NCBI GenBank assembly: GCA_007124395.1
Contig: SLFF01000146.1
Location: 1 to 9,054 of the forward strand
Direction of reading: 5' to 3'
DNA: 9,054 bases
From: Thermomicrobiaceae bacterium
GTDB taxonomy: Bacteria > Chloroflexota > Chloroflexia > Thermomicrobiales > Thermomicrobiaceae
Each line of letters begins with the position of its first letter. Positions within the stretch are counted from its first letter, which is position 1. Below are positions 6,608-9,054 of the stretch, piece by piece. A model generated the notes under the pieces. It saw only the letters and a list, made by a program, of their open reading frames with translations, searched no databases and was not told the origin of the DNA. Made by a program: the position numbers and the translations under genes.

Positions 6608-7135
6608 CTACTCCTCGTCCTCCCGAGAACCGAACTCATTGTCCAGCATCAGAAGTGCCTCTGGATGGTCTCCAGCAAGCGTAAGACGCGCAACGGCGTC
6701 AGATGTGATCTTCTCTTCCTCAACCTGCTCGTTTATGAACCAGTGCAGGAACTCCTGGCTCGGGTAGTCGCCCTGCTTGAGGGCCATATCGTAGAGTGCA
6801 TGGATTTGAGCGGTAACCTGCTGCTCGTTCTCGAGCGCCTTCTGGAAAACATCGAGTGGTGAATCAAACGTGTTGGGAGGCTGCTCAATTGTCCGGAGCA
6901 CGACGTTTCCACCCCGGTCCAGGATGAAATTGTAGAACTTCATGGCATGTTCAACTTCTTCCTGCGACTGGACGAACAGCCAGCGAGCAAACCCGGGTAA
7001 GGTCAGCGATTCGCAGTAAGCGGACATCGACAAGTACGCATAAGCAGAAGCAAATTCATTGTTGATTTGCTCATTCATCGCGTCCAGGGTTGGCTGATTA
7101 GGGGACTGACCCCCTGATTGATTGCGTCGAAACAT
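6608..7135 (-). CDS. ftnA-like: Ferritin (FtnA-type, non-haem iron storage)
   Basis: The 175-residue protein aligns by eye with E. coli FtnA along the four-helix bundle. Expected ferroxidase ligands are present: E27 (FtnA E17), E60 and H63 in QEEVEH (E50, H53), E104 (E94), Q137 and E140 in NEQVEEEK (Q127, E130). Y34 matches the conserved Y24. It should oxidise Fe(II) and store ferric mineral in a 24-subunit cytosolic shell. It differs from FtnA in about ten extra N-terminal residues rich in Gln, Asn, Ser and Gly, and in an acidic GSREDEE tail. ATG 7135-7133 follows an AGAAGAG-like purine tract. No recognisable Fur or DtxR/IdeR box is seen upstream, so its iron control cannot be read. The next plus-strand gene is divergent, 446 bases away. 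Bacterioferritin is excluded by the FtnA-like loop and E/Q pattern. Confidence 0.93.
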   Translation of the reverse strand: MFRRNQSGGQSPNQPTLDAMNEQINNEFASAYAYLSMSAYCESLTLPGFARWLFVQSQEEVEHAMKFYNFILDRGGNVVLRTIEQPPNTFDSPLDVFQKALENEQQVTAQIHALYDMALKQGDYPSQEFLHWFINEQVEEEKITSDAVARLTLAGDHPEALLMLDNEFGSREDEE

Positions 7136-7389
7136 GAGTATTCTCTTCTCTAACGGCTGGAACTAGCTTGATTCGCAGGCGGAAGCGTCAGTGTAACACG
7201 TGCACTCTCGAAACCCGGCGGACGTGTTTGAAGCCTCTTACGCTGCGTCTCCGATGCTTCACTGGCTTTTCAAGAATCGTTTCTTCCTTAAATCGTGTCG
7301 CCAAGGATTGCATATGGCGCGCAAATCGTTGTGCCGGTTTCCGGAGCGGTGAGGATATGCGCATCGACCTGAAACACGCGCCTCATGCG

Positions 7390-7427
7390 ATGACAGAGTC
7401 ATAGAACACCTAACGTGACAGATTCAC
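7390..7427 (+). promoter_or_regulatory. Two tandem near-identical dyads, TGACAGA(G/T)TCA
   Basis: ATGACAGAGTCAT (7390-7402) and GTGACAGATTCAC (7415-7427) match at 10 of 13 positions and are spaced 25 bp start to start. The first is a perfect ATGAC/GTCAT dyad; the second has GTGA/TCAC arms. They lie upstream of the promoter at 7447-7475, at the position of activator or repressor sites. Confidence 0.35.
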
Positions 7428-7441
7428 TGAACTATGACGCA

Positions 7442-7463
7442 CAGGCTTGATGGTTCAAGCCTG
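7442..7463. repeat. Perfect 9-bp inverted repeat overlapping the -35 region
   Basis: CAGGCTTGA (7442-7450) and TCAAGCCTG (7455-7463) pair perfectly around TGGT. GATGGT (7449-7454) can instead pair with ACCATC (7464-7469). No T-run follows, so this is more likely an operator than a terminator. Confidence 0.6.
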
Positions 7464-7475
7464 ACCATCTAGAAT
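7447..7475 (+). promoter_or_regulatory. Sigma70-like promoter for the 119-aa membrane protein gene
   Basis: TTGATG (7447-7452) and TAGAAT (7470-7475) are exactly 17 bases apart and match consensus at four and five of six positions. Transcription would begin near 7482, leaving a leader of about 100 bases that contains the dyad at 7504-7542. The -35 and spacer are covered by the 9-bp inverted repeat, which suggests repressor control. Confidence 0.4.
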
Positions 7476-7503
7476 GGAATTGCTCTGCGCATAATTTGTT
7501 TGT

Positions 7504-7542
7504 CAGTATTCACGGCGTTCGGTACATACCGGATGAATACTG
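7504..7542. repeat. Nested inverted repeat in leader of the 119-aa gene
   Basis: Outer arms CAGTATTCA (7504-7512) and TGAATACTG (7534-7542) are perfect 9-bp complements. Inner arms TTCGGTA (7518-7524) and TACCGGA (7527-7533) pair at six of seven positions. Only a five-base bulge (7513-7517) interrupts the structure. It could be an operator or an RNA hairpin in the 5' leader. Confidence 0.5.
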
Positions 7543-7569
7543 GTCAGCATCTACTCTCAAGATCTACGA

Positions 7570-7580
7570 ATCGATGCATC
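7570..7580 (+). repeat. ATCGATGCATC direct repeat, copy 1
   Basis: This 11-mer ends one base before the ATG of the 119-aa gene and recurs exactly at 7967-7977, just after that gene. The overlapping ATCGAT and ATGCAT are both palindromes, which raises the chance of coincidence. Confidence 0.4.
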
Positions 7581-7581
7581 A

Positions 7582-7941
7582 ATGGATGAGACTCGCCAGC
7601 AGAAGGCAATCGATTCCCTGCGCGACTGGAGCAAGTGGCTGATCGGCCTCGACTTTGCGGCGGCGACCGGCTGTGTTGTTGTCTTGCAGCGCGATGCGAT
7701 CGAGTCTCCGTTTCTCACACTGGCGATTGCCGCGTTTGCGTTCTCCGTAATCGCTTCCATCCTTGTTGTCCGTTCGCTTGCTTCGCTCGTAGAAGTGCTG
7801 CCCTGGACAGACGCGAACAACGACCTGGAGAGCGTGTTTCACTATCGTGTCCTCGGTTCTTTTCTTTTGGGACACCTCGTCTACATTCAGACCGGTTTTT
7901 TTCTCGCGGGAGTGTTGTTCTTTCTGGCTTGGGTCATCTGA
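7582..7941 (+). CDS. Small three-TM membrane protein of unknown function
   Basis: The 119-residue protein starts with a charged, probably cytoplasmic helix (1-16, ending in SLRDWSKW). It then has hydrophobic segments at about 17-36, 44-66 and 90-118, the last reaching the C-terminus (FFLAGVLFFLAWVI). A hydrophilic loop at about 74-88 (WTDANNDLESVFHY) joins the second and third. I do not recognise a named domain. The SLRDWSKWLIGLDFAAATG opening resembles uncharacterised small membrane proteins I recall from other bacteria (memory only). ATG 7582 is the first ATG in frame but has no Shine-Dalgarno sequence, so translation may be weak or use another mechanism. The frame has no internal stop and the coding strand has sensible hydrophobic periodicity. 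The GMC oxidoreductase gene starts 100 bases downstream on the same strand and may share its transcript. Confidence 0.65.
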   Translation: MDETRQQKAIDSLRDWSKWLIGLDFAAATGCVVVLQRDAIESPFLTLAIAAFAFSVIASILVVRSLASLVEVLPWTDANNDLESVFHYRVLGSFLLGHLVYIQTGFFLAGVLFFLAWVI

Positions 7942-7966
7942 AGTCCACAGCTACTGACATGGCCGG

Positions 7967-7977
7967 ATCGATGCATC
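7967..7977 (+). repeat. ATCGATGCATC direct repeat, copy 2
   Basis: Exact second copy of the 11-mer at 7570-7580, 25 bases after the stop of the 119-aa gene. Confidence 0.4.
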
Positions 7978-7995
7978 GCCAGTTGATCAGTGATT

Positions 7996-8014
7996 TGTCG
8001 GTCTTCGGTCGACA
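7996..8014 (+). other. Short hairpin ahead of the GMC oxidoreductase gene
   Basis: TGTCG (7996-8000) pairs with CGACA (8010-8014); G-U and C-G pairs can extend the stem to eight with a three-base loop. It is 27 bases before the next start codon and has no T-run. It may only be chance. Confidence 0.2.
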
Positions 8015-8041
8015 GTAATGAATTGTTCGGGGTAGGGCATC

Positions 8042-9054
8042 ATGACAAATACTCATTACGACGCGGTGGTGGTTGGTTCTGGGTTTGGTGGATCAGTGAT
8101 GGCCTACAAACTGGCCCGAGCCAACTTGCGAGTGCGGGTTCTCGAACGAGGAAAGATCTATCCTCCATTCTCGTTTCCTCGAAGCCCTCACGAGATGAGC
8201 AAGAATTTCTGGGATCCCAGCGAGGGGCTCTATGGCATGTTCGACGTCTGGACGTTCCGGGGCAGCCGCTGGTCACTCAAAGGTATAGAAGCAGTCGTTG
8301 GCAGCGGACTTGGCGGAGGCTCCCTCATATACGCCAATGTCTTGCTTCGCAAGGACCGAAGCTGGTTCGTCAAGGAAGACCTCGACAACGGCGGCTATGA
8401 ATACTGGCCCATCACGCGAGATGATCTTGAGCCTCACTATGATGAAGCTGAGAAAATGCTCGGCGCTCAACGGTACCCGTTCGAGGAGTATGAACCGTAC
8501 AACGCGACGTCGAAGACAGAGGTTTTTCGCCGCCTTGGGTCGCACCTGGGACTCGAGTGGGGGCTTCCACCGTTGGCGGTGACCTTTGGCAATAAGAACG
8601 AGCGCCCGATCCCTGGTGTAGCTATCCACGAGGAGCAGCCGAACCTTCATCACAAGGAGCGCTATACCTGCCGGCTTTGTGGTGAGTGCGATATCGGCTG
8701 CAACTACGGCAGCAAGAACACCCTGGATTTCAACTACCTCTCAGACGCTCAGCGAATGGGAGCAGAAATCAGTGCCCTCTCTGAAGTGAGAACGTTCCGC
8801 CCGGGAATGTCGGGTTCTGACGACGGGTATACGATTACGTTTGTTCAGCATGAGCCGCAGACTCGCCAGGGCGCTAAGATGGATACCTCCGAACTACCCG
8901 AGCACACGATCACCGCCGATCGCTTAATACTCTCAGCAGGAACGCTCGGCAGTACGTATTTGCTCCTCAGGATGAAAGATCAGTTTCCGAACTTGAGTGA
9001 ACAGCTGGGTACACGATTCTCCGGAAATGGTGACTTGCTCAGCTTCATGGTCAA
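8042..9054 (+). CDS. GMC-family FAD oxidoreductase, cholesterol-oxidase-like (3' end outside window)
   Basis: The open frame runs 337 codons from ATG 8042 to the window edge with no stop. VVVGSGFGGS (9-18) is the Rossmann FAD motif, with E35 in LERG binding the ribose. VGSGLGGGSLIYANV (86-100) is the GMC loop near the flavin. LSAGTLGSTYLLL (297-309) is the later FAD segment, and FSGNGDLLSF (326-335) matches the cholesterol-oxidase/'GMC with cysteine cluster' branch. C210, C213, C216 and C220 form CxxCxxCxxxC, an insertion known in that branch and suggestive of a metal or Fe-S site. The enzyme should oxidise an alcohol or sterol-like hydroxyl with FAD; the catalytic His/Asn region lies beyond the window. 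A weak GGGGT purine site precedes the ATG. No twin-arginine or Sec signal is present, so it is probably cytosolic. Confidence 0.88.
   Translation, partial: MTNTHYDAVVVGSGFGGSVMAYKLARANLRVRVLERGKIYPPFSFPRSPHEMSKNFWDPSEGLYGMFDVWTFRGSRWSLKGIEAVVGSGLGGGSLIYANVLLRKDRSWFVKEDLDNGGYEYWPITRDDLEPHYDEAEKMLGAQRYPFEEYEPYNATSKTEVFRRLGSHLGLEWGLPPLAVTFGNKNERPIPGVAIHEEQPNLHHKERYTCRLCGECDIGCNYGSKNTLDFNYLSDAQRMGAEISALSEVRTFRPGMSGSDDGYTITFVQHEPQTRQGAKMDTSELPEHTITADRLILSAGTLGSTYLLLRMKDQFPNLSEQLGTRFSGNGDLLSFMV

Larger units (their letters stand above)
7136..7581. other. 446-bp non-coding regulatory region between ferritin and the 119-aa gene
   Basis: The first 250 bases (7136-7385) hold the ferritin leader and nothing else I can identify; a 78-codon plus-strand frame at 7168-7404 looks random (Arg/Cys-rich, no ribosome site). 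The distal 200 bases contain several dyads listed separately: 7390-7402, 7415-7427, 7442-7463, 7449-7469 and 7504-7542, and a likely promoter at 7447-7475. Confidence 0.5.

Noticed and set aside
7168..7404. 78-codon plus-strand frame in the ferritin upstream region
   Set aside because: Arg/Cys-rich composition, no ribosome site, no recognisable fold, and the region carries regulatory dyads; most likely a chance frame.
1..9054. CRISPR arrays, insertion sequences, integrases, att sites or tRNA-bounded islands
   Set aside because: No regularly spaced repeats, transposase-like frames, paired terminal repeats or tRNA genes were found.

Overview
The window is bacterial chromosomal DNA of moderately high GC with compact genes on both strands, ordinary Shine-Dalgarno starts and sigma70-like promoters. 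The gene mix (HerA-type ATPase, GMC oxidoreductase with a cysteine cluster, FtnA-type ferritin, radical-SAM start beside an SRPBCC protein) suggests a free-living, aerobic, non-enteric bacterium. Chloroflexota (Thermomicrobia-like) or a deep actinobacterial relative is my guess from protein flavour only; no rRNA, tRNA or marker gene settles it. No CRISPR array, insertion sequence or RNA gene of a known family was recognised.

Layout. Left end, minus strand: the first 33 codons of a probable radical-SAM enzyme (1-101) directly downstream of an SRPBCC-fold protein (145-669). A 245-bp divergent intergenic region rich in the hexamer GAATCG separates these from two plus-strand genes: a DadA/glycine-oxidase-like FAD oxidoreductase (915-2045) and a HerA-like ATPase (2186-3805). 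An 8-TM membrane protein of unknown family (3849-4766, minus) converges on HerA across a perfect 12-bp inverted repeat.

Middle, minus strand: a helicase remnant (4947-5727) keeps only the C-terminal SF2 helicase region and carries a frameshift in a six-base homopolymer. Upstream of it lie a SnoaL/NTF2-like protein (5821-6234), a hairpin-rich non-coding stretch (about 6427-6577) and a complete ferritin gene (6608-7135).

Right end, plus strand: a 446-bp non-coding region packed with dyads and a likely promoter leads to a 119-residue three-TM protein (7582-7941), then to a GMC oxidoreductase resembling the cholesterol-oxidase branch, which runs off the end (8042-9054).

The genes do not form one pathway. 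Possible functional units are SRPBCC + radical SAM, and perhaps the 119-aa membrane protein + GMC oxidoreductase. HerA plus a decayed large helicase could be the wreck of a defence locus, but no intact defence system is visible. The most unusual material is non-coding: the regulatory region at 7390-7542 and the structured stretch at 6427-6577.
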